Part shown: positions 52,189 to 61,468 of the stretch, piece after piece
How the letters are laid out: each line of letters begins with the position of its first letter
How positions within the stretch are numbered: the stretch's first letter is position 1
Source of the DNA: Coprococcus sp.
GTDB lineage: Bacteria; Bacillota; Clostridia; Lachnospirales; Lachnospiraceae
DNA: 64,000 nt
Assembly: GCA_016297495.1 (NCBI GenBank)
Contig: JAEDGN010000003.1
Span: 1-64,000 of the forward strand
Direction: 5' to 3'
Notes under the pieces: generated by a model
What the model was told of the DNA's origin: nothing
What the model saw: the letters and a program-made list of their open reading frames with translations, nothing else
The model's database searches: none
Position numbers and translations under genes: made by a program

Positions 52189-55100
52189 ATACACGGCAGC
52201 GTTCTGTCCTTGTATCAGCGGCAGCGGGTTCAGGCAAGACGGCGGTCCTTGTGGAACGACTGCTCCGGCTTCTGACGGATGAGGAGCATCCGGTGAAAAT
52301 TGAGAAGCTTCTTGTAGTAACATTTACAAATGCAGCCGCAGCGGAGATGCGTGAGAGAATTGGAAGAGGATTGGAAGAAAAGCTTCAGGAACAACCGGAT
52401 AACTCCATGTTGCTGAAACAAAAGCTTCTGCTTCCAGGTGCTCAGATTTCAACTATTCACAGTCTTTGCCTGAAGCTTATCAGGCAGCATTTTGATATAC
52501 TGGATATAGATCCATCCTTTCGAATAGGAGATGATGCGGAACTGAAGCTTCTTAAGGCGGATGTGGCTTCAGATGTTATGGAAATCTATTATGCATCCGG
52601 GAATACAGCGTTCAGAAATTTTGTAGAACGTTATGCCAGTGGAAGAACAGATCAGGGAATAGCGGAGATGATTGTGCGCCTCTATGATTATTCCCGGGGA
52701 TTTCCCTGGCCGGATTACTGGCTTGAACAGTGCTGCCGTCAGTATTCTCCGGATAATTGGCGGACTACTGATCATCCAGTATTGCTGTATGGTATGGCAC
52801 AGCTGAAGGCAGCGCTGCAGAAATTTTATCCTTTGCTTGATGAGGCGGAAAGGCTGTGCAATAAGCCGGATGGTCCGGGCGCCTATCTTGCTGTTGTACA
52901 ATCGGACAGGCAGTGGATGGATAAGCTGAATACAGCGAAGGATTATGAAGAGGTACGCACTGTTCTGCAGCAGATCAGCTGGAAACGCCTGTCCAGAACT
53001 TCTGCTTCTGTGGCTGAAGATTTAAAGGAAGAGGTTAAATCAATCCACACGGAGTTAAAGACTGAATTGAATGCTCTCAGGGAGGACTTTTTTAGTGAGC
53101 CCGAGGCTGAACTGAGAGAAGAAATGGCATATATTCTGCCATCTGTGGAGACATTGTGTGAGTTGGTGAAAAGTTTTGCTGACAGGTATCTGGAAGAGAA
53201 AAGGGACAGAAATATGATGGACTATTCTGATCTGGAACATTGTACACTTCAACTGCTGGTGAAATTTTTCAGAAAAGAAGACGGAAGCATAGGGGTGGAA
53301 CCGACATCTGTGGCTGATGAGCTGAGCCGATTTTATGAAGAAGTGGTGTGTGATGAATATCAGGACAGTAATCAGGTGCAGGAGATGATTCTGAATGTGT
53401 TGTCAGGAGAACGCTTCAACCATTTTAACCGTTTTATGGTGGGGGATGTCAAACAGAGCATATATCGTTTCAGAATGGCAGATTCGTCTATTTTTATGGA
53501 GAAGTACAACAGTTTTTCTTACTTTAAAAAGAACGGCAGCCGGATAAGAATTGATTTGCATCAGAATTTCAGAAGCCGTGCCTGTGTTCTTGAGAGTATT
53601 AATTTTTTCTTCAGGCAAATGATGACCCGGGAACTGGGAGGAATTGTTTATGATGATCAGGCAGCCCTGTATCCGGGAATGGTTTATCCCGATGCGGAAG
53701 GGTATAATATTTCATGCAGCACAGAGATTCTGCTGGTTACACCTGATGAACAGATGTCAGATGAGGAGACGTCGGAGTTGTCTGCTGTTGAGATTGAAGC
53801 AAAGGCTGTGGCGGTCAAAATACATGAATTGACAGATCCTGTTACCGGTTTGGATATTTACGATGCTGATCTGGGCAGCTACAGGAAGGCAGGCTATAAA
53901 GATATTGTGATTCTTTTGAGGACTGTGTCAGGATGGGCAGAAACCTTCGTGGAAATAATGGGGCAGGAGAATATTCCTGTGTCTGCAGAGATGTCAGAAG
54001 GCTTTTTTGATACTCTGGAGATCAGAACGATGACAGAATTTCTGTCTGTGGTGGATAATCCGGGGCAGGATATACCTTTGACGGCTGTGCTGAAATCTCC
54101 TATTGCAGGCATGTCATCAGAAGAACTGGCCATGGTTCGCAGCAGCAGTCCGGAAGGCAGTTTATATTCTGCCTGTTTATGCTGCAGGGAGGATATTCCA
54201 GGATATGAGAAGCTGAAAGTATTTTTACCTTTGCTGTCTGATATCCGTGAGGCTGCCGGTTACATGGAACTCTATGAATTAATTCAATATATTTATGATA
54301 GAACGGGCTATTATGATTATGCGCAGGCTTTGCCGGGAGGGCAGCGAAGAAGAGCCAATCTGGATCTGCTGATAGAGCGGGCAGTCAATTATGCTTCGGG
54401 CAGTTACAGTGGTTTGTTCAATTTTGTCCGATACATTGAGCAGCTGAAGAAGAATAATATTGATTTTGGTGAAGCAGCCATACCTGAAGATGGTAAGGGA
54501 CGTGTCAGCATCATGAGTGTTCATAAAAGTAAGGGCCTTGAATATCCTATCGTGATTCTTGCAGGTATGGGTAAAAAGATGAATTTTCAGGATGCATCGG
54601 GCAATCTGGTGATTCATCCGGAATTCGGTATAGGTCTGGATGCAGTGAATCTTCAAAACCGGAAAAAGAAAGTGTCTGTTTATAAGAAGTTTATTTCTAA
54701 ACAGATTATCAGAGATACACTGGCAGAAGAATTAAGGATTCTGTATGTTGCCATGACCCGTGCAAAAGAAAAGCTTATTATGACAGGGATGCTGAATGGG
54801 AAGAAGATGGATGAACAGCTGAAAACATGGTACAGGGCATCGGCAGATACAGGGAAAGTACTGCCGGACTGGGCGCTGACGGGAGCCAGATCTTACCTGG
54901 ACTGGCTGATGCCATGTTTGATGAGAACAGATGCTATGGAGTTTTTGATGAAAAGGAGAAATCTGCCATTTGTTCATTATGGAGATAAGATCAGTGATCT
55001 TTTTCAGGTTCATACAGTGGATATTCGAGTTCTTCTTGGCCGCGAAGTCAAGCGTACTATGGAGAAGCAATACTATAAAGAAGAACTGCTTCAACGTAAA

Positions 55101-55904
55101 GCTTCTTCAGGGAAGAAGGATTTATCAGCTGTGGGAGAACTGCTTCAGCAGGATGGTGACTGGCAGTATCCGGGGCAGGCACTTTTATCTGTCAGAGGAA
55201 AATATACGGTATCGGAGCTGAAAAAAGGGGACGGTCATCAGAATGAAGGGGATAGTCTGTTCAATTATGATGGAGGAATGATTTCGGAGAACCCTGAGGA
55301 TTCGGAGAAAATGCCGGATTTTATGAAAGAATCTGAGAATATAGAAGAGCACGCAGAGGATGCATTGCCTGCAGGCGGAGCGTTTCGGGGAACTTCTTAT
55401 CATCGTGCCCTTGAATTGCTGGATTTTGGAAGCTGTCCTGAAGAAGCAGACATTGGATGGGTCAGAAAACAACTGTTGTCAATGGCAGACAGAAAAAGAC
55501 TTACGAAGGATCAGTATGATAGAATAAATCCTTATGATATACGTGATTTTGTTTTTTCAGATCTCGGCAGAAGAATGGAGGCCGCAGACAGGAAGCATCT
55601 GTTGAAGCGTGAGGTTCAGTTTATAATGGGAGTTCCCGTGTCAATGATATATTCTGAACTGCAAAGCAGTGAACTGGTGGTTATACAGGGGATTATTGAT
55701 GCTTATTTTGAAGAAAACGGGGAACTGATGCTGATAGATTATAAAACTGATTGTGTTCCAAAGGAAGGTGGGGCGGATATTCTGAGACAGCGCTACAGCC
55801 GTCAGTTGGATTATTATCAGTATGCATTGGAAAAGATGACAGGGAAAAAAGTGGCAGAGCGGCTTATCTATTCCTTTGCTTTAAAGGAAACAATATTTGC
55901 CTGA
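52149..55904 (+). CDS. addA: ATP-dependent helicase/nuclease subunit A (AddA)
   Basis: 1251 aa. UvrD-like helicase with Q motif TEEQQAVINTRQ, Walker A SAAAGSGKTAVLVERLL, DEYQDSNQVQ, VGDVKQSIYRFRMAD and YVAMTRAKEKLIM, ending in a RecB nuclease core (IDAYFEENGELMLIDYKTD). It is the motor subunit of AddAB. ATG 52149 has AAGGAGG 7 bases before it, inside addB; the earlier frame at 52119 is rejected. Translation is coupled to addB. Confidence 0.95.
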   Translation: MGFEWTEEQQAVINTRQRSVLVSAAAGSGKTAVLVERLLRLLTDEEHPVKIEKLLVVTFTNAAAAEMRERIGRGLEEKLQEQPDNSMLLKQKLLLPGAQISTIHSLCLKLIRQHFDILDIDPSFRIGDDAELKLLKADVASDVMEIYYASGNTAFRNFVERYASGRTDQGIAEMIVRLYDYSRGFPWPDYWLEQCCRQYSPDNWRTTDHPVLLYGMAQLKAALQKFYPLLDEAERLCNKPDGPGAYLAVVQSDRQWMDKLNTAKDYEEVRTVLQQISWKRLSRTSASVAEDLKEEVKSIHTELKTELNALREDFFSEPEAELREEMAYILPSVETLCELVKSFADRYLEEKRDRNMMDYSDLEHCTLQLLVKFFRKEDGSIGVEPTSVADELSRFYEEVVCDEYQDSNQVQEMILNVLSGERFNHFNRFMVGDVKQSIYRFRMADSSIFMEKYNSFSYFKKNGSRIRIDLHQNFRSRACVLESINFFFRQMMTRELGGIVYDDQAALYPGMVYPDAEGYNISCSTEILLVTPDEQMSDEETSELSAVEIEAKAVAVKIHELTDPVTGLDIYDADLGSYRKAGYKDIVILLRTVSGWAETFVEIMGQENIPVSAEMSEGFFDTLEIRTMTEFLSVVDNPGQDIPLTAVLKSPIAGMSSEELAMVRSSSPEGSLYSACLCCREDIPGYEKLKVFLPLLSDIREAAGYMELYELIQYIYDRTGYYDYAQALPGGQRRRANLDLLIERAVNYASGSYSGLFNFVRYIEQLKKNNIDFGEAAIPEDGKGRVSIMSVHKSKGLEYPIVILAGMGKKMNFQDASGNLVIHPEFGIGLDAVNLQNRKKKVSVYKKFISKQIIRDTLAEELRILYVAMTRAKEKLIMTGMLNGKKMDEQLKTWYRASADTGKVLPDWALTGARSYLDWLMPCLMRTDAMEFLMKRRNLPFVHYGDKISDLFQVHTVDIRVLLGREVKRTMEKQYYKEELLQRKASSGKKDLSAVGELLQQDGDWQYPGQALLSVRGKYTVSELKKGDGHQNEGDSLFNYDGGMISENPEDSEKMPDFMKESENIEEHAEDALPAGGAFRGTSYHRALELLDFGSCPEEADIGWVRKQLLSMADRKRLTKDQYDRINPYDIRDFVFSDLGRRMEAADRKHLLKREVQFIMGVPVSMIYSELQSSELVVIQGIIDAYFEENGELMLIDYKTDCVPKEGGADILRQRYSRQLDYYQYALEKMTGKKVAERLIYSFALKETIFA

Positions 55905-55921
55905 AAGGGGTATTTTTGCAT

Positions 55922-55950
55922 AAAAAATGCCGAAATTGGTCATTTTTTGC
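55922..55950 (+). terminator. Weak terminator after addA
   Basis: AAAAAATG (55922-55929) pairs with CATTTTTT (55941-55948), an AT-rich hairpin with T-run. Confidence 0.45.
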
Positions 55951-55991
55951 CCTATAAGTGGGGACTCAGTGCACAATCAGGGGGAGTTTTC

Positions 55992-56019
55992 TTGACTTTT
56001 TGGTAAAATAGATTACAAT
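55992..56019 (+). promoter_or_regulatory. Promoter of the 56-kb gene cluster
   Basis: TTGACT (55992-55997), 16 bases, TACAAT (56014-56019). It excludes the in-frame ATG at 56018 as start of the next gene. Confidence 0.7.
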
Positions 56020-56050
56020 GGAGAAAAGAGATAATGAAAGGAATCTTGAT

Positions 56051-57088
56051 ATGAGAAAACGTGAGGTATTATCTTTTCTGATTGTAATCATGATTGGTAT
56101 GATGCTCGGCGCCATTTATTTTGTCAATTTCTATTATGAGAAGCCGGAGCGTGTGGTAACAGAAGCCATGGATAGTGTGATTGCACAGGATGCAGACACA
56201 GCAGAGAAATATCTGGATTATTGGAAGCTGTATGGCGGGAATAATGAACAGAAGATATATCAGGCAATTATGAAAGATTTCAGTTATGAGGTCAAAAATG
56301 TCAGTCAGAGTGGAGCAGAAGCCACTGCTGAGCTTATTGTAAGCAACCGGGATATGGAAACAATTTATGGGCAATTTGTGGTGAGTGCTTATCAGCTGGT
56401 TATTTCTGATGCTTACCAACCGGAAGAAAAACGGATGGGGGAGGACATGCTGAAGCAGGCAATTGATGAGATGCTGCTGGAAGCTTTGACGGAAAGTGAA
56501 ACAGAACCGCGCCTGGCAGAAATCAGTGTGGATATGACCCGCAGGGGACGGTCATGGTATATGAACTTTGACCATGATGATCTGGATGCCATTTATGGTG
56601 GGTATTTATCGGCTCAGGAAGCAGCAGATAATGTGCTTGGGGACAGGAGTACAGAGGCTTTAGCTAATCTGGAGAAGGCTTATCAGAGCAATATTGATGA
56701 TGCACGTCATGTGCTGAGAAATGCCGTACATTATATGGTAGATGACATATGGAATGGGGTCCTTTGTAATATTGTCAGCTGTATCAATGCCGGAACTGAT
56801 ATTAAAGGAGAAGAATATGATATAGAGGCAGGTATGGCGGAACTGGCGGAACTGTTGAAGGATAGAGAGCAGTATGATACATATATTGATGCCCTGGATG
56901 ATGTGAATTATGGGGATATTAAAGATGGATGGAAGCAGTTGACCGATGCCTGTGATGCATTGATCCAGGAACTGGAGGAGAAACAGCCGGAACCTGTCGA
57001 TTTTGACTATATACCCGATACAGCGGAGATCGAGAAGGCTATATACTGTTTTGTAGATCTGGTTTATCCCGAAGAATGGAACAGATGA
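56051..57088 (+). CDS. Hypothetical membrane-anchored protein
   Basis: Not recognised with confidence. 345 aa: an N-terminal helix (LSFLIVIMIGMMLGAIYFVN) and a mostly helical outer part. Residues 40-150 (VVTEAMDSVIAQDADTAEKY ... ATAELIVSNRDMETI) have the look of an NTF2/DUF4878-like fold used in lipoproteins, but no lipobox is present. The start ATG 56051 has AAAGGA upstream. A methyltransferase gene follows 39 bases later, then hslO. Confidence 0.6.
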   Translation: MRKREVLSFLIVIMIGMMLGAIYFVNFYYEKPERVVTEAMDSVIAQDADTAEKYLDYWKLYGGNNEQKIYQAIMKDFSYEVKNVSQSGAEATAELIVSNRDMETIYGQFVVSAYQLVISDAYQPEEKRMGEDMLKQAIDEMLLEALTESETEPRLAEISVDMTRRGRSWYMNFDHDDLDAIYGGYLSAQEAADNVLGDRSTEALANLEKAYQSNIDDARHVLRNAVHYMVDDIWNGVLCNIVSCINAGTDIKGEEYDIEAGMAELAELLKDREQYDTYIDALDDVNYGDIKDGWKQLTDACDALIQELEEKQPEPVDFDYIPDTAEIEKAIYCFVDLVYPEEWNR

Positions 57089-57127
57089 TACGAAAAATGC
57101 CAAAGCGGCAGATAAAGAAGGAATAAT

Positions 57128-57898
57128 ATGGAAGCTTATACGGGATTTGCACAAGTTTATGATACTTTCATGGATAATATTCCCTATGACGAATGGGGAG
57201 ATTATCTGACATCGCTTCTGGAGCGATATGGTGTGAAAGACGGTTTAGTACTTGATATGGGATGTGGAACGGGTGCTATGACCAGGTATCTGAATGGTCG
57301 GAATTATGATATGATTGGCATTGATGTTTCTGAGGAGATGCTTGCTGTTGCCAGGGAGAAATCCTCTTCGGAGATTTTATATTTGCTGCAGGATATGAGA
57401 TCTTTTGAACTATATGGAACTGTAGGCGCTGTGATCAGCATCTGTGACAGTATCAATTATATATTGGATGAGGATGAATTATGTCAGATGTTCCGTCTTG
57501 TGAATAATTATCTGGATCCGGAAGGTATTTTTATATTTGATTTGAATACGGTCTATAAATATCAGGAGATATTGGGTGAACAGACCATTGCCGAAGATCG
57601 TGAAGACTGCAGTTTTATCTGGGATAATTATTATGATGAAGATGAGATGATCAATGAGTATGATTTGAGTATTTTTGTCCGGGAGAAGGATGATTTGTTC
57701 AGAAGATACCAGGAAACCCATTATCAGAAAGCCTATCCTATAGAAACGGTGAAGAAGCTTCTTGAAAAATCCGGGATGGAAGTACTTGCAATTTATGATG
57801 CTTTTACGTATAATAAACCAGAACCTGACAGTGAAAGGGTTTATTTTGTTGCCAGAGAACATGGCAAACGTGATCGAATAGAAAAAGCGGAATTATAA
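57128..57898 (+). CDS. Class I SAM-dependent methyltransferase
   Basis: 256 aa. Motif I is VLDMGCGTGAMT with an acidic residue after the next strand (IGIDVSEEML). It looks like the small-molecule methyltransferases with a FAQVYDTFMDN start; the substrate is not readable. Lies 39 bases after the anchored protein and 44 bases before hslO, in one probable operon. Confidence 0.85.
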   Translation: MEAYTGFAQVYDTFMDNIPYDEWGDYLTSLLERYGVKDGLVLDMGCGTGAMTRYLNGRNYDMIGIDVSEEMLAVAREKSSSEILYLLQDMRSFELYGTVGAVISICDSINYILDEDELCQMFRLVNNYLDPEGIFIFDLNTVYKYQEILGEQTIAEDREDCSFIWDNYYDEDEMINEYDLSIFVREKDDLFRRYQETHYQKAYPIETVKKLLEKSGMEVLAIYDAFTYNKPEPDSERVYFVAREHGKRDRIEKAEL

Positions 57899-57942
57899 TT
57901 TCTGTATATTGTAGGACATGCAGATAGATGGAGGAATGATCA

Positions 57943-58827
57943 ATGTCAGATTATATCGTGCATGCAGTGGGTGCTGGCAAGCAGGTCAGAATATTTGCTG
58001 CATCAACCAGAGATTTAGTGGAACAGGCACGACAGATACAGAATACAAGTCCTGTAGCAACGGCGGCCCTTGGACGGCTGCTGACAGCAGGAGCCATGAT
58101 GGGAAGCATGATGAAGGGGGAGAAGGATCTTCTGACTCTTCAGATTCAGTGCAGCGGTCCAATCGGTGGATTGACGGTTACAGCCAAATCGGATGGAACC
58201 GTTAAAGGATATGTCAACAATCCGGATGTCATGCTTCCTCCAAACAGTAAGGGTAAACTGGATGTGGGACGGGCGCTTGATCTGGGGGTATTAAGTGTTA
58301 TAAAAGATATAGGAATGAAGGAACCTTATGTGGGGCAGACACAGCTTGTATCCGGCGAGATTGCGGAGGACCTGACGTATTACTATGCGACCAGTGAACA
58401 GATTAATTCCAGTGTGGCCCTGGGAGTACTGATGGAGAAGAATAATACTGTAAAACAGGCCGGCGGCTTTATTCTGCAGCTGATGCCTTTTACGGAGGAA
58501 TCGGTTATTAATCGCCTGGAGGAGAATGTAAAAAAACTTCCTTCAGTTACGACTATGTTTGAACAGGGAGAGACCCCTGAGAGTATGATACACCGAGTGC
58601 TGGACGGATTTGATGTGGAGTTTTTCGATAAGATTCCGACGGGGTTTGTCTGTGACTGTTCCCGGGAAAGGGTGGAAAAAGCCATTATCAGTATCGGCAG
58701 AAAAGAGATACAGGAAATGATCGATGATAAGCAGCCGATAGAGGTTAATTGTCATTTCTGTGGCAAACAATATGTTTTTGGTGTGAATGAGCTGCAGCAT
58801 CTTCTTAAGAAGGCAGACAGGCACTGA
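57943..58827 (+). CDS. hslO: Redox-regulated chaperone Hsp33
   Basis: 294 aa. MSDYIVHAVGAGKQVRIFAA, SPVATAALGRLLTAGAMMGS, QCSGPIGGLTVTAKSDGTVK and the four zinc-binding cysteines at the end (CDCSRERV and CHFCGKQY) are those of Hsp33, which is switched on by oxidation and unfolding. ATG 57943 has GGAGG upstream. A strong terminator follows. Confidence 0.95.
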   Translation: MSDYIVHAVGAGKQVRIFAASTRDLVEQARQIQNTSPVATAALGRLLTAGAMMGSMMKGEKDLLTLQIQCSGPIGGLTVTAKSDGTVKGYVNNPDVMLPPNSKGKLDVGRALDLGVLSVIKDIGMKEPYVGQTQLVSGEIAEDLTYYYATSEQINSSVALGVLMEKNNTVKQAGGFILQLMPFTEESVINRLEENVKKLPSVTTMFEQGETPESMIHRVLDGFDVEFFDKIPTGFVCDCSRERVEKAIISIGRKEIQEMIDDKQPIEVNCHFCGKQYVFGVNELQHLLKKADRH

Positions 58828-58846
58828 TTATAGAATCAATACAAGG

Positions 58847-58878
58847 AGGACGCGAATAATTGTTTCGCGTCCTTTTTT
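58847..58878 (+). terminator. hslO terminator
   Basis: AGGACGCGAA pairs with TTCGCGTCCT, then six T. Confidence 0.92.
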
Positions 58879-58931
58879 GTCGTGGGTTGTTTCATATGGC
58901 TGAATCTTTGAGCGGGGAGTCGGCGACGAGT

Positions 58932-58940
58932 TGTGGATAA
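58932..58940 (-). promoter_or_regulatory. Single DnaA-box-like sequence
   Basis: TGTGGATAA is the exact complement of the DnaA box TTATCCACA. It lies in the 228-base gap before the DUF5688 gene, next to two copies of ATGTCGATG. A single box is not an origin; it may be chance. Confidence 0.3.
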
Positions 58941-59055
58941 TGTCGATGGATTAAGAGAGATGTCGATGAATGATGATTGAGGAACAAGGATAGCCCTTTT
59001 ATAATAGATATACAAAAGTTCCCGGCCGGAACCTGTAAAAAAGGGAGGTAAGATA

Positions 59056-59997
59056 ATGAGCCAGTCTGTATTATCATATGAAGAATTTATATCTTATATA
59101 CGTGAGAATGTTGAAAATAGTCTGGAGAAGGCAGGAATAACCGGCGTTTCGGTGACAGAGATAGTGAAAAATAATGGCGTTGTTTTTGATACACTGACAA
59201 TAGAACAGGAGGGAGGAGATTATGCACCCGTATTTTATCTGAAGGATCTGTATGGACGCTATCTGCAGGGAGACAGTGCAGATGCCCTGGCAGCGCAGAT
59301 TGTTTATTTTTACGATAATCATTCAGAGGAACACCGGGGTTTGGAATACCAATGGTTTTTTCATCTGGAGAATGTCTATGAACGAATTATTATGAAAGTT
59401 GTCAATTATGAAAAGAATAAAGTACAGCTGGGGAACTGTCCGCATATCAGAGAGCTTGATCTGGCTCTGACATTCCGGGTACTTATGGAGAAGGATGAAG
59501 AACAGATTGGCACAGTTCTGGTCAATAATGAGATGATGTGCCAATGGGAGATATCAGAATTTGATCTGTTTGATCTTGCTGTGAGAAATATGCAGAGATT
59601 CTGGCATCCAACTCTGGAACCTATGCAGGACGTTTTAGAAAGTCTTATACAGATGGAGAGCAGTGAGCAGGAAGCTGACTATTGGAATAATTATCCTGAA
59701 TCATGGCCATTGTCTATGTATGTGCTCAGTAATGATCTGCGTTTGAATGGAGCAACTGTACTTTTTTATACAGATTGCCTTAGACAGTTCGCTTCCAGAA
59801 TAAAGAAGGACATATTTGTATTGCCAAGCAGTATCCATGAGGTCTTGCTCGTACCTGTAACAGAGGACATGTCAGCCTGGGATCTGCGTCAGATTGTAGA
59901 GCAGGTTAACCATCAGCTTGTCTCTGAGGAAGAGGTATTATCCAATCATGTCTACCGTTATCTCTACAAAGAGGATAAACTCATCATCGGCGCGTAA
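59056..59997 (+). CDS. DUF5688 family protein
   Basis: 313 aa, soluble. The opening LSYEEFISYIRENVENSLEK, the segment DYAPVFYLKDLYGRYLQGDS and the late FVLPSSIHEVLLVPVTEDMS, then YLYKEDKLII, match DUF5688, a family common in gut Lachnospiraceae and often present in many copies per genome. No function is known. ATG 59056 has GGGAGG upstream. It is followed by the hisS promoter, so it is a unit of its own. Confidence 0.8.
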   Translation: MSQSVLSYEEFISYIRENVENSLEKAGITGVSVTEIVKNNGVVFDTLTIEQEGGDYAPVFYLKDLYGRYLQGDSADALAAQIVYFYDNHSEEHRGLEYQWFFHLENVYERIIMKVVNYEKNKVQLGNCPHIRELDLALTFRVLMEKDEEQIGTVLVNNEMMCQWEISEFDLFDLAVRNMQRFWHPTLEPMQDVLESLIQMESSEQEADYWNNYPESWPLSMYVLSNDLRLNGATVLFYTDCLRQFASRIKKDIFVLPSSIHEVLLVPVTEDMSAWDLRQIVEQVNHQLVSEEEVLSNHVYRYLYKEDKLIIGA

Positions 59998-60025
59998 TAG
60001 CGAAAAAACTTTCTAAAATCAAAGC

Positions 60026-60054
60026 TTGCGGTTCTGTACAATATAGGCTAGAAT
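60026..60054 (+). promoter_or_regulatory. hisS-aspS promoter
   Basis: TTGCGG (60026-60031), 17 bases, TAGAAT (60049-60054). No T-box element is present in the short leader. Confidence 0.65.
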
Positions 60055-60122
60055 GTATACAGGCGTTTTTGTGATGAAATAATTGGGAACGCCGGGATTT
60101 AAAACCGGTAGAAGGAGTGTAA

Positions 60123-61391
60123 ATGATGAAGTTTATTAAGACACCTGTTAAGGGGATGTGCGATATGCTTCCTGCGGATATGCGATTAAGAGAGCATATT
60201 CTGCAGATGATCAAGACCAGCTATGCAGCCTATGGATTTATGCAGATCGAAACTCCCGTTATGGAACATATAGAGAATCTTACGTCAAAACAGGGCGGAG
60301 ATAATGAGAAGCTTATTTTTAAGGTTATGAAGAGAGGTGCCGACCTGACAAGGGCAATTGAGGCCGGTAAGCAGGAATTTGCAGATAACGGTCTGCGTTA
60401 TGATCTGACGGTTCCTTTAGCAAGATATTATGCCAATAATAAGGAAAAGCTGCCGACACCATTCAAAGCATTGCAGATTGGCAATGTATGGCGTGCGGAT
60501 AATCCACAGAAGGGACGTTTTCGCCAGTTTACGCAGTGTGATATCGATATTCTTGGTGATGATACCAATCTGGCGGAGATAGAACTGGTAGCGGCTACAT
60601 CTGATATGCTGTCTCAGATTTTTAAGGAAGTCGGCATTACGGATTTCACCATTCATATCAATGATCGTCAGATACTCAGGGCAGCAGCATTGCAGGCAGG
60701 CTTTGAGGAAGATGATATAGGTGCTGTTCTGATATCGCTTGACAAATTTGACAAGATTGGTCTGGATGGTATCCGAAAGGAACTGATAGAGAACGGATAC
60801 GGAGAAGATGTAGTGGATCGCTATCTGTCAATTTATGAGTCATTAACCGGTGAAGTAACATGTGGAGAATTCTGCAGGAATATCGGTGAAAATTATCTGA
60901 AGCAAAGTGTTGTGGAAGGTGTCGATGATATTATTTCATGTGTGAAGGCTATGATTGATGAGCATGTAAAAATTATCTTTGATCCTACACTGGTTCGCGG
61001 TATGGGATATTATACGGGTACGATTTTTGAGATCAGTATCGATGGCTATAATTTCTCCATTGCCGGAGGCGGACGTTATGACAAGATGATTGGAAAGTTC
61101 TGTGGACAGGATGTGAGCGCCTGTGGTTTTTCCATTGGATTTGAACGTATTATTACGATCCTGAAGGATAAACTGGATACGGTGATACCGGTGGCAGATA
61201 AGAGTCTGGCTATCTTGATCGGTAAAAATGTTTCTCTTGAAAGAAAACTTGAGATATTCAAACGTGCCAGAGAACTTCGTGCTGAAGGAACAACTGTTAC
61301 TATTCAGCCGATGCGCAAGAATATGAAGCAGCAGATTGAGAAACTGGAGGCAGAAGGCTTTCATGATTTTGAAAAGGTCTATAATGATTAG
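60123..61391 (+). CDS. hisS: Histidine--tRNA ligase
   Basis: 422 aa. Class II synthetase: VKGMCDMLPADMRL start, motif 2 WRADNPQKGRFRQFTQCDID, the HisRS signature region RGMGYYTGTIFEI and motif 3 SACGFSIGFERI. It charges tRNA-His. Two ATGs stand together (60123 and 60126) 5 and 8 bases after AAGGAG; the choice changes one residue. aspS follows after 77 bases, a standard Firmicutes pairing. Confidence 0.95.
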   Translation: MMKFIKTPVKGMCDMLPADMRLREHILQMIKTSYAAYGFMQIETPVMEHIENLTSKQGGDNEKLIFKVMKRGADLTRAIEAGKQEFADNGLRYDLTVPLARYYANNKEKLPTPFKALQIGNVWRADNPQKGRFRQFTQCDIDILGDDTNLAEIELVAATSDMLSQIFKEVGITDFTIHINDRQILRAAALQAGFEEDDIGAVLISLDKFDKIGLDGIRKELIENGYGEDVVDRYLSIYESLTGEVTCGEFCRNIGENYLKQSVVEGVDDIISCVKAMIDEHVKIIFDPTLVRGMGYYTGTIFEISIDGYNFSIAGGGRYDKMIGKFCGQDVSACGFSIGFERIITILKDKLDTVIPVADKSLAILIGKNVSLERKLEIFKRARELRAEGTTVTIQPMRKNMKQQIEKLEAEGFHDFEKVYND

Positions 61392-61468
61392 GATGCTATT
61401 GCATAGCAGCAGATCATAAACATATCATTCATTACAAAAGAAACAGATAAATAGAGAGGAGTTTTAAT

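Noticed and set aside
60055..60122. T-box leader for hisS/aspS
   Set aside because: The leader is under 70 bases and lacks the AGGGTGGNACCGCG core, so no T-box can be present.
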